This document shows positions 1 to 8,663 of a stretch of 21,474 bases of DNA, in pieces; position 1 is the stretch's first letter, and each line of letters opens with the position of its first letter. The DNA lies in IMG/VR virus record IMGVR_UViG_3300030110_002095, positions 1-21,474 of that record; one strand, given 5' to 3'. A model generated the notes under the pieces. The model was given only the letters and a program-made list of their open reading frames with translations, was not told the origin of the DNA and searched no databases. This stretch comes from a virus. A program made the translations under genes and the position numbers.

Positions 1-2
1 TA

Positions 3-1679
3 CATGCTACAGGTGCGATCTACGAACCAAAGTTTATAGAAGAGTGGGATTGGCATGATACAAATGATTTACCTGATCTAACCAAAGAACATTGGGTGAT
101 GATAACTGGTGTTGATAAGTCTAATATCAAAAACATATCGCAACCTTTTGAACTAACTGGTGTAGTGCAAGGTAGTCGTAACGACAACGCAGCTAGATTG
201 GCGGGTAACTTGATAGCCAAAGGCGTCACTATAGAAATGGTGGAGTTTTTCGTACAGTCTTGGAATCAACAAAACAAACCACCTTTACCTAGATCAGAAA
301 TATCTACTACGGTAAACTCAATACAAAAGACACACGATAGAAAGAACCAACAAGCGCCAGCATTTATACAACGTAATTACAACGTGAAAGAACCCGTCGA
401 TTTATACGAACCACCAGGCATACTCAAAGATGTCTACGAATACTCTGAGGAGATAGCGCAGATACAACAGCCGTCTTTATCTTTGCAGACTTCACTTGCG
501 CTAGGTTCGGTTGCACTTGGTCGTATATATAAAACAGATATGAATAACTTTTCGTCTTTGTTCTTTATGTGTATTGCCAAATCAGGACAAGGTAAGGAGA
601 ACGTCAAGACAGTTATTGAGACTATATTAGAAGGTGCTGGGTTTGAAGACTTAATGGCGGGTGACGGTTATACGTCTAGTGGAGCGGTATATAGCTTACT
701 GCGTCATAAACCAACACACGTCACCGTTATGGATGAATTTGGTAAAAGGCTAGAGTCTATATCCAAATCTACCAACTCTAATAAGGAAGACGCCATACAA
801 GTGCTTATGGAGGCGTGGGGACGTTGTCACGGCACGTTAAGGCCAGATAACTACTCTATGATGACTTTTACTCAAAAACAGCAACAGGAGGCTCTAGACC
901 GCCATACAATCAAACCAGCAATCACGCTGATCGGTATGTCTGTACCTAGAAACTTTTACGGTGCTTTATCAACAGGACGTATAGTTGATGGATTTTTGAA
1001 CAGGTTTATTGTAGTTGAATCTAAGCTACCCAGAACCGTCGGGAGAATGGTCCCGTATATAGAACCATCTTATAAGGTATGTGAATGGGTAAGACAAGTA
1101 AGAGCGCCTATAAACGATATGGAAGAGATTGCTAGAGACAACGCAGAGATGAATCTAAGTCAAAGATTGATAGCGTTTGACGATGAATCTAAGAATCTAT
1201 TGAAGCAGTTAGCTTACGATTTAGTAGAGCAACAAAACAAACTGGAGAAGGATGGATTAGAAGTATTGCTATCGAGGACTAGAGAGAAGGCGATGCGTTT
1301 GGCCCTGATATGTCAGTTAGCAGACAAACCAAACTCAAAAAAGATTACGGGTGATATGACTAAGTGGGCAATTGATTATGTTTATTATTACGATCAGTTG
1401 ATGGTGGCTACTTGCGAGGACAAAGTAGCTGGGTCTGAAATGGAGAGTCGTATCAAACAAGTATTAAGCTTTATAAGAACGCAAGGTGAAATGGGTATTA
1501 GTAAAAGAGATATAGACCGTAAAGAAATATTTAGATCAATGAAATCTTTTGAAGTCAAAGAGATTATAAACAGATTGATAAACGCTGGAGAGGTACAAGA
1601 GAAAGACGTACGTGTCAAACAGACAGGCAGACCAATGAAACGCCTTGTCGCGATAGATCCTAATTTCTTTGATGATTAA
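3..1679 (+). CDS. Phage primase C-terminal / DUF3987-type helicase, 5' truncated by window edge
   Basis: The reading frame is open from the first complete codon at position 3, so the GTG at 96 and ATG at 99 are internal and the gene starts outside the window. About 558 residues are visible. After a short N-terminal stretch, a segment with GSRNDNAARLAG and a helical region resembles the primase C-terminal (PriCT) domain. A P-loop-like stretch AKSGQGKENV follows, with GKE in place of the usual GKS/T, and then a Walker B-like VTVMDEFGK, as in DUF3987-type phage helicases. The C-terminus (KRDIDRKEIF, EIINRLINAGEVQ) looks like a winged-helix DNA-binding domain. The predicted role is priming and/or unwinding at the phage replication fork in the cytoplasm. 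Family assignment is from motifs only. The next gene starts inside its stop region. Confidence 0.8.
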   Translation, partial: HATGAIYEPKFIEEWDWHDTNDLPDLTKEHWVMITGVDKSNIKNISQPFELTGVVQGSRNDNAARLAGNLIAKGVTIEMVEFFVQSWNQQNKPPLPRSEISTTVNSIQKTHDRKNQQAPAFIQRNYNVKEPVDLYEPPGILKDVYEYSEEIAQIQQPSLSLQTSLALGSVALGRIYKTDMNNFSSLFFMCIAKSGQGKENVKTVIETILEGAGFEDLMAGDGYTSSGAVYSLLRHKPTHVTVMDEFGKRLESISKSTNSNKEDAIQVLMEAWGRCHGTLRPDNYSMMTFTQKQQQEALDRHTIKPAITLIGMSVPRNFYGALSTGRIVDGFLNRFIVVESKLPRTVGRMVPYIEPSYKVCEWVRQVRAPINDMEEIARDNAEMNLSQRLIAFDDESKNLLKQLAYDLVEQQNKLEKDGLEVLLSRTREKAMRLALICQLADKPNSKKITGDMTKWAIDYVYYYDQLMVATCEDKVAGSEMESRIKQVLSFIRTQGEMGISKRDIDRKEIFRSMKSFEVKEIINRLINAGEVQEKDVRVKQTGRPMKRLVAIDPNFFDD

Positions 1680-1857
1680 GGACTTAACAAAAATAGTATA
1701 TGAGATGGCAACAGTATGGTTTTATTTATTAGTGATAACTATAGTTTTGTTTGCTAGTTTAATAGCAACGCCATTTGTACTACTACACCGTTTATATACG
1801 CATATATATGAAGGAGTAAATTATGAACGCAAAACCAAAAATGGAAACGATCAATGA
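1672..1857 (+). CDS. Small single-pass membrane protein, unknown function
   Basis: A 61-residue reading frame whose ATG at 1672 overlaps the last codons of the helicase gene; a TTG at 1669 could extend it by one codon. It has one strongly hydrophobic segment (about residues 15-38, WFYLLVITIVLFASLIATPF) followed by a basic tail. No good Shine-Dalgarno sequence precedes it, so translation would depend on coupling to the helicase gene. Its last 35 bases overlap the next gene, which has its own strong ribosome binding site. It may be a real small phage membrane protein or a chance frame; the clean membrane segment and placement favour a gene. No family was recognised. Confidence 0.5.
   Translation: MIKDLTKIVYEMATVWFYLLVITIVLFASLIATPFVLLHRLYTHIYEGVNYERKTKNGNDQ
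1811..1816 (+). promoter_or_regulatory. Strong Shine-Dalgarno for the nuclease-like gene
   Basis: AAGGAG lies six bases before the ATG at 1823. It fixes that start even though the ATG lies inside the upstream small membrane-protein frame. Confidence 0.8.
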
Positions 1858-2290
1858 TCAAAAACGTGAGGAGCGTGTAGCTGGTTTTATAGAAGGATTA
1901 TGGGGCGTCAGATGTCATAAGCTGCCAGTTTCTTACGGACTGGACTATTGGTGTGAAAGCAAAGAGAGTTCTTTCTGGATGGAAGTCAAATGTCGAAGTT
2001 TTGGTATTAACAAATACGAAACACTTTTATTGAGCGCATCTAAACTTAGAATGGGAGCTGCTTTATCTTTAGCTACAAACAGGCCATTTGTTCTTGTGTT
2101 TGCGATGACTGATAGTGTGTACTCACATACCTGGGCAAAAGATAAAGTATATGATGTAAGGTTTGGTACGATTGCAGAACCGCAACTGCCAGAAGATTCA
2201 GAACCCTATATACATCTGCATCAAACAGACTTAGTTTGTTTATCCGATAGTCCTTTGGGATTTGATAGAGACGAGTTAGGTCTAACTTAA
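1823..2290 (+). CDS. PD-(D/E)xK-fold nuclease-like protein
   Basis: 155 residues, with the start chosen by AAGGAG six bases upstream. Residues 38-58 contain Asp41, then a spacer, then Glu54-Val-Lys56 in a beta-strand context (FWMEVKCR). This matches the D...ExK active-site spacing of the PD-(D/E)xK superfamily (restriction-like, VRR-NUC and Holliday-junction-type enzymes). An N-terminal helix with several charged residues precedes it, and a compact alpha/beta core follows (LSASKLRMG, PFVLVFAM). It sits at the end of the replication module after the primase/helicase, so a role in replication, recombination or DNA degradation is reasonable. The length is typical of small single-domain members. 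Catalytic activity is inferred from three residues only; an inactive fold relative is possible. The last 9 bases overlap the convergent 1035-residue gene. Confidence 0.55.
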   Translation: MNAKPKMETINDQKREERVAGFIEGLWGVRCHKLPVSYGLDYWCESKESSFWMEVKCRSFGINKYETLLLSASKLRMGAALSLATNRPFVLVFAMTDSVYSHTWAKDKVYDVRFGTIAEPQLPEDSEPYIHLHQTDLVCLSDSPLGFDRDELGLT

Positions 2291-5200
2291 CCTTTCCGCT
2301 AATTCTTGATCTTGCGGATTGGGTAATAACGTAGGACCTATTGATCTTGTTCTTGGTGCGGGTATAGAAGCAGTAATATTAGGGAGATCTAAATCTAAAG
2401 ATGCAGGTACAGAAAAATTATCTATTGCTGATCTTGCGCTTTCTAATAAATTATCAGGTAGTATGTTTTGTTCCTCAAGTTGAGCCGAAACTTGTTCTTC
2501 TGTTTGCTCCCCTAAGTCAACTAGCGATCTAACGCCAGCTAATCTCAACGCTTTTTCAAACGCATCTAATACTTGTCCCATAGCAGATTTATCTGTACGA
2601 GCCATGAGAGAAACTATTTTAGGTTGTGAAAAGAAAGTTTTAGCTACGGTCAAAGCTATTACTGAAGGTAAAATGTTCAGATTAAAAAAACCTGCTGCTA
2701 ATGTGGCTGCTACAATGCCACCAGCCCCTTCTTTTTTAGCACCTGCAACCGTTCTGTCTAGAGTTCTACTGTAACCTTTAAAAGCTTGCGCTAACTCTTT
2801 ACCAAACATTGCCTCTATAGTTTCTTCACCGTAAGAATCTAAAGCTCTTTGAAAATTACCAGGTCTGAACAAATCAGTTATATCAGTACCGCCTGGTGAT
2901 ATTGATTTTTTCAATAACTGTTCAAGCGCCTCTTCTCGTATATTTTCAAAAGCCTCTTCAGAGATTTGATTCCTAACTGTGTTGATAGCTTCAGCACTAT
3001 TAGGTCTAAAAACCACTTGAGTTATCGTTTCTGGTGTCGCATTTTGAACATTTTGTAAAACTTTAGATTGTTGTATTTTTAGAAGACTGTCACTTGCTTT
3101 TGCTTTAGCTTCAATAGAGTCTGCAAAAATCCTTAGATTTTGTGATAATACATTATCTAAAGCGCCTGGACCTTTTAATGGCATACGTAATTTTTCCACT
3201 AATTTAAGCATTTCATCAGGGCTTAACTTTGGGCTATAACTGTTGAAAGCATTTAGAGTTCTCATCATGTTATCGTAGTTGTCTTTTAATAGTGGTCTTA
3301 ATGTTGCTCCGTAACTTTGTATATTGTTGACGTACTTACTAGGATTAAAAACCCCAGTCACAGGATCTGTCGCAACATCTACTGCATCAGCAAACAATCT
3401 TCTAGTTAAATCTATTCTTAATTGATCAGCAGCAATTTTTTTACTCACGACAGGACCTACAAAGTCCTCTGCTATTCTAGGACCGCCTCTCTCCATAGCT
3501 TTCAGTATGGTGTCTATAGCACTAGAATTGTTTTTCAATATTATGTGTTTGTATATATCATCAGCGTTATTACCAAAAACAGATGCCTCTGAAACAATTT
3601 TTTGAGTTATAGCTTGATTAAAAGGTTTCATATCTTCAAAGTATTTTGCATTGATACCTTTTAAATCTTTTACGGCGTCACTTATAATTTTTTTATCTGC
3701 GGGATCGTCTATACCCCTGCCTGCTTGATTTTTTGCACTAGATGTTTTAATTAATATATTATCTGGAGCGTTAAATAGTTCTTCATCAACTTTTTTTATA
3801 ACCTCTTCAACAAATGCACCTGATTTTCCACCAGACCTTACTCCAGCAGCTAACATAGCATCGACTAAGTCAGATCTAAGTTCTATCATTTGACTTAAAG
3901 TTGCTCCGTCTGCAAAAACACCACTATCAATTTCTTTAGAAATTCCTTTTAATATATCAATACTTACAGCGTCCATTCTGTATTTCAATGTAGGATTAGT
4001 TGTATTCAATTTATTGTCTATAAATTGTCCAATATTTTTAAGAGGGATTTTTAATTCAGCATCACCCAGACCAATATCATTGGCTATATTTCGAATTTTA
4101 CTAAATGCCGTGTTGTAATCAGATCTAAAGTTACCAATCATAGTTTTATAAGAATCTCTTATAGTGTTTTGTACTGAGGCTCCCAAGGCCGCTGTATTAG
4201 GAGCTGTTATGATAGAACTATTAAATCCAGCTGTCTGTTGCGACATGTCAACAAACATTTTTTTCAGTTGATTGGATACTTCATTTTCTACCGTTTCAAG
4301 TCTTTTTTTGGCTGCTGTTATCTCGCCCGCAGCAGCTCCAGTACCTTGGAATTGTGAATATTCTTGAACTGCTGCTCTTTTCTTTTCCAAAAGTTTATAA
4401 AGCTGTCCTTTCATTGCATTATTGTAATCAATCAAACCTTGTTCTCTTGCCCTACGACCAGCGATGGTTTCACCCATTGCTTGTGTACGTCCAGGTATAG
4501 ATTTTCCAAGTAGACCCATACTAACAGCAGCTTCAGTTCCTAAATATTCTATATCACCTGCTTTGAACGCTTTTTCAATATCTTTCTCAGTAGCTATTCT
4601 TCCTAACTTTTGGTCTAGTTTAAGTACGTCTGTCATGTCATAACCTCTACTTATAACATAGGCGTCCCTTATAACATCTACCGCTGCTTTTTTACCAAAA
4701 AATGCTGCGTACCCAAGACCAACTAATTCTCCTAAAGCTTGACCGCCCGAACCGATTGCAAATTCAGTGGTCAGTAATCTTTGCAGTTCTTCGGAGTCTT
4801 GTCTTTGAATACCTTCTGCCTCTTCGTAAATTTCCTCAACACCCTTACCTGCGGCAGTACCTACACCTGCTGCTAACATCCTACCCAATCTAGGTCCTAG
4901 AAATTTTTGTAACACACTCACAGCTCGTAAGTGAGGAGACATCGCAGCTATAGCTCCAAATATGGGTCCAGCTAATCCAGAAAGATCAGCGAAGTCACCA
5001 GAGCTAAATCCTGATTCATCTATGATTATATTCTTATCACTTAAATCTTGTTCGGGAAATAAACCTTTTTCAGCTAACCTTTTTTGTCCAATTGGAGTTA
5101 AGGCTAAATCCATTTTTGTATTGTATGTGAAGCCTTCTGGTCCAACATAATTCAATAACACTTGTTCCTTTTCAACCTCTCTACCGCCAACTCGCTTTTC

Positions 5201-5389
5201 AGCCAAACCTAACAATCCCCGCATTTTATTATTTTGTAAGCCTGTTTCGTAATCAAAATTGATTTGATCGTAATTTTTTGATCCTACTTGTGTTTTGTAA
5301 ACTTCGCGTGCTTTTGAAATAGCTTCGTCTAAATCATCTGCCTCTACTCTTATTACGGCATCTTCTGCAACTTTAATGTCATATTTCAT
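2282..5389 (-). CDS. Large virion protein, probable internal/ejection protein (1035 aa)
   Basis: The ATG at 5389-5387 overlaps the stop of the 643-residue gene (TAATG), indicating translational coupling. The N-terminal 35 residues (MKYDIKVAED, then VEADDLDEAISKAREVY) form a beta-alpha unit of a kind that I recall at the N-termini of other marine phage virion proteins. Two Gly/Ala-rich hydrophobic stretches lie at about residues 137-182 and 888-915, with long charged helical and coiled-coil-like regions between them. No lytic transglycosylase, protease or polymerase motif was found. It is the last and longest of a run of four virion-like genes, the same placement as T7 gp16 and P22 gp16, which are ejected with the DNA. 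That role is inference from size, position and composition. It is the terminal gene of the minus-strand block and meets the plus-strand nuclease gene tail to tail. Confidence 0.65.
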   Translation of the reverse strand: MKYDIKVAEDAVIRVEADDLDEAISKAREVYKTQVGSKNYDQINFDYETGLQNNKMRGLLGLAEKRVGGREVEKEQVLLNYVGPEGFTYNTKMDLALTPIGQKRLAEKGLFPEQDLSDKNIIIDESGFSSGDFADLSGLAGPIFGAIAAMSPHLRAVSVLQKFLGPRLGRMLAAGVGTAAGKGVEEIYEEAEGIQRQDSEELQRLLTTEFAIGSGGQALGELVGLGYAAFFGKKAAVDVIRDAYVISRGYDMTDVLKLDQKLGRIATEKDIEKAFKAGDIEYLGTEAAVSMGLLGKSIPGRTQAMGETIAGRRAREQGLIDYNNAMKGQLYKLLEKKRAAVQEYSQFQGTGAAAGEITAAKKRLETVENEVSNQLKKMFVDMSQQTAGFNSSIITAPNTAALGASVQNTIRDSYKTMIGNFRSDYNTAFSKIRNIANDIGLGDAELKIPLKNIGQFIDNKLNTTNPTLKYRMDAVSIDILKGISKEIDSGVFADGATLSQMIELRSDLVDAMLAAGVRSGGKSGAFVEEVIKKVDEELFNAPDNILIKTSSAKNQAGRGIDDPADKKIISDAVKDLKGINAKYFEDMKPFNQAITQKIVSEASVFGNNADDIYKHIILKNNSSAIDTILKAMERGGPRIAEDFVGPVVSKKIAADQLRIDLTRRLFADAVDVATDPVTGVFNPSKYVNNIQSYGATLRPLLKDNYDNMMRTLNAFNSYSPKLSPDEMLKLVEKLRMPLKGPGALDNVLSQNLRIFADSIEAKAKASDSLLKIQQSKVLQNVQNATPETITQVVFRPNSAEAINTVRNQISEEAFENIREEALEQLLKKSISPGGTDITDLFRPGNFQRALDSYGEETIEAMFGKELAQAFKGYSRTLDRTVAGAKKEGAGGIVAATLAAGFFNLNILPSVIALTVAKTFFSQPKIVSLMARTDKSAMGQVLDAFEKALRLAGVRSLVDLGEQTEEQVSAQLEEQNILPDNLLESARSAIDNFSVPASLDLDLPNITASIPAPRTRSIGPTLLPNPQDQELAERLS

Positions 5390-7320
5390 TATTGGGTGGC
5401 GTCGTAAAAGGTTACACCAGGACTCGGTTTATAAGAAGTAGACGCGCCGCTTGGCAAAGAACCACCTAGCTCCGCAAAATATATATCAGCTATTTCTTGA
5501 TCTATGTAATTATCTAACCTTCCTATGTCGGCAAAGAACTGTACGGAGGCCATAATATCTCTTTTAGCTGCATTTCGTTTTTGAACTATACTGTCTATAT
5601 TATTATTTAAAGTCTTTTTAAGCTCTGCTATGCTTGAAATTTTAGTCAAATCTAAATTACCTACAATACGATTGGCTACTTCTCTGTCTATGTTTGATAT
5701 GGTTCTGCCTGACTCACCTAAAATTTCTTTAATATTTCTGTTAGTAAGTTCTCTCAAAGCAATCTGTGCCTTTTTCGTATCGCTTAAATCATTAAATTCG
5801 CTTAAATCTTTTACATTGGCAGCAGCAAGTATATCGTCAACACTAGCGCCTAACTTAGCTCCAAAAGTAGCCAAATCTTCATTACCGTTAGCCAAATCTA
5901 TTACAGATTGGGCCATTTTTTCGGCAGCGAGAGCATTGTTATAGTCTTGGATGCTTTGGTTCATTTCACCCGCAACAGTTCTTATAGATTTTTGATCGCT
6001 AATTTTCACAGGCTCTCTTTTTTTACCAGCTGCTTTTTCTTCAGCAGCGGCGGCAGCGCCTAATGTAACCCCTGAAGCAAACTCGCCAGTCTGGGCTAAA
6101 CCTTTACCTACATTTCTTACGTATCTTATAAAGTCTGGGCTGGATACAAATTGTGCAAAACGAGATTCTTCTGGAATATCTCTATCTCCAGCGCCCGTAT
6201 CTTCTACACCTGCTGCCGCATCTCCTTCTCCTGCGGCCGCATCTCCTTCTCCTGCGGCTGTATCTCCAGCGTCTGCCCCTGTATCTTCACCAGTTTCATC
6301 TCCAAAAACTTCAAGCTCTGGTTTGAATCTTTTTTCTAAGTCTATATTTTCTTCTACGAATTTTTTGACATCTATATTTTCAAGATCTTTTGTAATTTCA
6401 TCATCGTCAATGCCTGCCGCAGATTTAACTATATTATCAATTACTTCGGGAGTGAATCCACCCCTTGCCGCATACCCCTCTGGGAAGTCTTTATCAAAAA
6501 ATCCTCTAATATTTTCTAAAGTATCTTCACCTACAAATGGATAAAGAGCGCCTGGTACTAATGTGGCTAGACCCTCGCTGCCAAAATCAAATAAGCCTTT
6601 TGCTCCTGCAATTAAACCACTACCAAAATCTTCAGGGCCGTAAGCTGTACCCCTTCTCTCTTCTAAATCTCCTCCAAACATTTCTCCGAAAAACTTTATA
6701 GCTCCAGGTTCATCAGATTTGATAAATTTAATCAGAGCATCATCAACATTTGTACCTGTTTCAATATCAGGAGAGTTAAAAATACGATACAAAAAAGCGC
6801 CTTTTCCTTTGCCATCTTCAATATCTTTTATACCTTGGGTGAAATCTACGATTGTTCCGTCACTTAATCTTATATCGTTTGGTCCTAGTATTTCTGTATT
6901 TTCTGTTTGAGGTAGTTCTTCTGTTAATGTGTCTCCTCGCATTACAGCTTCAATATCTTCTGAGAAATCAGGCGTAGGTAGATTGGGAATAGTCTTATCG
7001 GTAGTAAAGAAACCATCTGTAACAGGCGGTACAATATTTTGAAGGGTGTTTGCATCTGCGCTTATTGTAGCCATATTAGGACTTTGATTAACTATTGTCA
7101 TAGGTCCACCCACCTCTATAGCTATTCTTTCGATTGTAGCCAACCCCAAATCTTTTGGGAATGGCACACCCATACTTACGTAATCAGATTGTAATTTTTC
7201 TAATATTTGTACTGGCGCTAAACCACTTCTAGATAGATTTGCTATCTCTGTAGTCACATCTATAAGAGGTTGATTGACCACATCTCCAGCAGCAAACATT
7301 CTTCTATTTAATATGTTCAT
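5389..7320 (-). CDS. Large virion-associated protein with low-complexity acidic/Ala segment (643 aa)
   Basis: The start ATG (7320-7318) shares ATGA with the stop of the 448-residue gene. The N-terminus has RRMFAAGDVVN, related to the FAAGG motif in the 480-residue neighbour. Residues 15-75 are helical; about 340-390 is a disordered Gly/Ala/Asp/Glu segment that includes a seven-residue tandem repeat AAGEGDA; the C-terminal half is mostly charged helices (for example INREVANRIV-like stretches). No enzyme motif was seen. Its position between other virion-like genes and the coupled starts suggest an internal or ejection protein. The specific role is unknown. Confidence 0.6.
   Translation of the reverse strand: MNILNRRMFAAGDVVNQPLIDVTTEIANLSRSGLAPVQILEKLQSDYVSMGVPFPKDLGLATIERIAIEVGGPMTIVNQSPNMATISADANTLQNIVPPVTDGFFTTDKTIPNLPTPDFSEDIEAVMRGDTLTEELPQTENTEILGPNDIRLSDGTIVDFTQGIKDIEDGKGKGAFLYRIFNSPDIETGTNVDDALIKFIKSDEPGAIKFFGEMFGGDLEERRGTAYGPEDFGSGLIAGAKGLFDFGSEGLATLVPGALYPFVGEDTLENIRGFFDKDFPEGYAARGGFTPEVIDNIVKSAAGIDDDEITKDLENIDVKKFVEENIDLEKRFKPELEVFGDETGEDTGADAGDTAAGEGDAAAGEGDAAAGVEDTGAGDRDIPEESRFAQFVSSPDFIRYVRNVGKGLAQTGEFASGVTLGAAAAAEEKAAGKKREPVKISDQKSIRTVAGEMNQSIQDYNNALAAEKMAQSVIDLANGNEDLATFGAKLGASVDDILAAANVKDLSEFNDLSDTKKAQIALRELTNRNIKEILGESGRTISNIDREVANRIVGNLDLTKISSIAELKKTLNNNIDSIVQKRNAAKRDIMASVQFFADIGRLDNYIDQEIADIYFAELGGSLPSGASTSYKPSPGVTFYDATQ
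6215..6267 (-). repeat. 21-bp tandem repeat inside the 643-aa gene
   Basis: Two identical adjacent 21-base copies (6215-6235 and 6236-6256), followed by a diverged partial copy to 6267. They encode the seven-residue unit AAGEGDA on the minus strand. The copies are in phase with the reading frame, so copy-number change would not break the protein. Confidence 0.85.
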
Positions 7321-8663
7321 ACGTTTGGAAAATATCCCTGATTTGGTCCCGCTAGAGGATTATATTGATTGAAGGGATTTGTAGTTACTGGGGGAGAGTA
7401 CGGACCACCCATTCCAGCAGCAGGTAACATTTGATTCAGTACCGCAGGTATTGTTCCGCCAAAATTCTGCGGATTGTATACTTGATTTCCAGTTCCATCA
7501 GGAGTAGGAGTAGGAGTAGGTGTAGGTGTTGGAGTCGGTGTAGGTGTAGGTGTTGGAGTAGGTGTTCTTTGTTGATTTTGTGTGTTCGCAAAATTAGCAT
7601 ACGTACTCAAGGCAGTGGACAGAGCTTGTACTCTTGGATCTGGTGGCTGTCTAAATTTAGTATCTACTTGCGTTACTCCACCTTGATAAGTTGGTAAGAA
7701 ACCTTGAACGTAACTTGCGGCAGATGTAGGTGCAAATCTAGTCTCTCTTTGTTGATCAAATGCTCTTTGCAATCTTTGATCTGCGATACCACGTTGTAAT
7801 CCACCAAGTCCTAACAGTTCACTTCTTTCGCTTTGTCCTAATCTTTGTATATCTTCTCCTAATCTTCCAATATTTCCACCATATTGAGCGATGTCGGCTC
7901 CTATATTCCTTGAAAGTCCAGCTCTCCTGCCGCCTATACCACCCAATTGAGTTGCAAAACCAGATAAATTACCAGCAAGCCCTTCTAGGCCACGTGCTCT
8001 TCTACCAAATTCATCAACGCCCAATCTTTGCGCCTCTGTGAATCCTTGCCTTCTAATATCTGATAAAGCTTCTCCTAGACCTCTTCCTAAAGCTCTACGT
8101 CTATCTGCGGCACTTAATCTAGCTCTTGAACCAAAAGCAGATTCTCCGCCTGTTTGTATGTCTCTAGCTCTAGCGTCAATATCCGCAAGCTCTCCAGCTT
8201 TAAAAACATCATCAATAGTTTGTTGAACTACTCTCTGTTCAAAAGGATTATAAAACTGAGTGGCAAATCTGGGATCGTATCCCATACCTGCTGCTCGTCT
8301 TGCAATATCAGTCGCTTCTCCTACAAGTGCTTGCTCACCAGCAAAATAAGGTTGAGCTATATCTTCTGCTCTAACTGATCTGCCTATGGCTTGTTGTAAG
8401 TTTTGGAGGTTGGTATCTAGAAAAGGCTGAAAAGAACCTATTCCGCTTAAAGCACTTTGTATAGCTCTTGATTCAATAGGGTCTAAATCAGCAGTTTCCC
8501 TGAGTATTGCAGGCGCGCCGTAAGCCCTATTAGCAGCTTCTATAGCTTGCGATATTATTCCTGGAGTATCAGGAGAACCAAAGTAAGCCTCTCTGATAAA
8601 AGGATCAGATATTGTTTCTCGTCTATCTATACTTGTTGGTACTGGATTTCTTGATTTTGCCAT
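7317..8663 (-). CDS. Virion-associated protein with Thr-Pro repeat hinge (448 aa)
   Basis: The ATG (8663-8661) overlaps the TAA of the upstream gene (TAATG). The N-terminus (SDPFIREAYFGSPDTPG) is extended. Residues about 60-340 are Arg/Ala/Gly/Gln-rich helices that look like a long coiled or bundled rod (ARRAAGMGY, RARGLEGLAG, IGRLGEDIQRLGQ). A run of 11 Thr-Pro pairs follows at about residues 367-388, then a Pro/Asn-rich tail ending FNQYNPLAGPNQGYFPNV. The (TP)n segment would be a stiff disordered linker. No catalytic motif was found. Like its neighbours it is best explained as an internal or tail-associated virion protein. The function is not known. Confidence 0.6.
   Translation of the reverse strand: MAKSRNPVPTSIDRRETISDPFIREAYFGSPDTPGIISQAIEAANRAYGAPAILRETADLDPIESRAIQSALSGIGSFQPFLDTNLQNLQQAIGRSVRAEDIAQPYFAGEQALVGEATDIARRAAGMGYDPRFATQFYNPFEQRVVQQTIDDVFKAGELADIDARARDIQTGGESAFGSRARLSAADRRRALGRGLGEALSDIRRQGFTEAQRLGVDEFGRRARGLEGLAGNLSGFATQLGGIGGRRAGLSRNIGADIAQYGGNIGRLGEDIQRLGQSERSELLGLGGLQRGIADQRLQRAFDQQRETRFAPTSAASYVQGFLPTYQGGVTQVDTKFRQPPDPRVQALSTALSTYANFANTQNQQRTPTPTPTPTPTPTPTPTPTPTPDGTGNQVYNPQNFGGTIPAVLNQMLPAAGMGGPYSPPVTTNPFNQYNPLAGPNQGYFPNV
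7501..7566 (-). repeat. Hexanucleotide microsatellite coding for (Thr-Pro)11
   Basis: Eleven consecutive 6-base units, GGAGTA/GGTGTA/GGTGTT/GGAGTC variants on the plus strand, reading ACN-CCN on the minus strand. The third codon bases vary while every unit still codes Thr-Pro, so the protein repeat appears to be kept by selection and not only by recent slippage. Confidence 0.9.

Noticed and set aside
96-101. GTG/ATG start of the helicase at 96-101
   Set aside because: The frame is open without a stop to the left edge and the upstream residues read as ordinary protein, so the gene is truncated by the window and does not start here.
2270-2310. Transcription terminator between the convergent blocks
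   Set aside because: The two genes overlap by 9 bases and no stem with a T-run is visible here on either strand.
5630-5944. 104-codon plus-strand frame opposite the 643-residue gene
   Set aside because: Leu/Ser-rich shadow of a helical minus-strand coding region, without start signals or recognisable features.
7501-7566. Possible CRISPR-like or regulatory repeat array
   Set aside because: Units are only 6 bases with no spacers and are in phase with a coding sequence as Thr-Pro codons.
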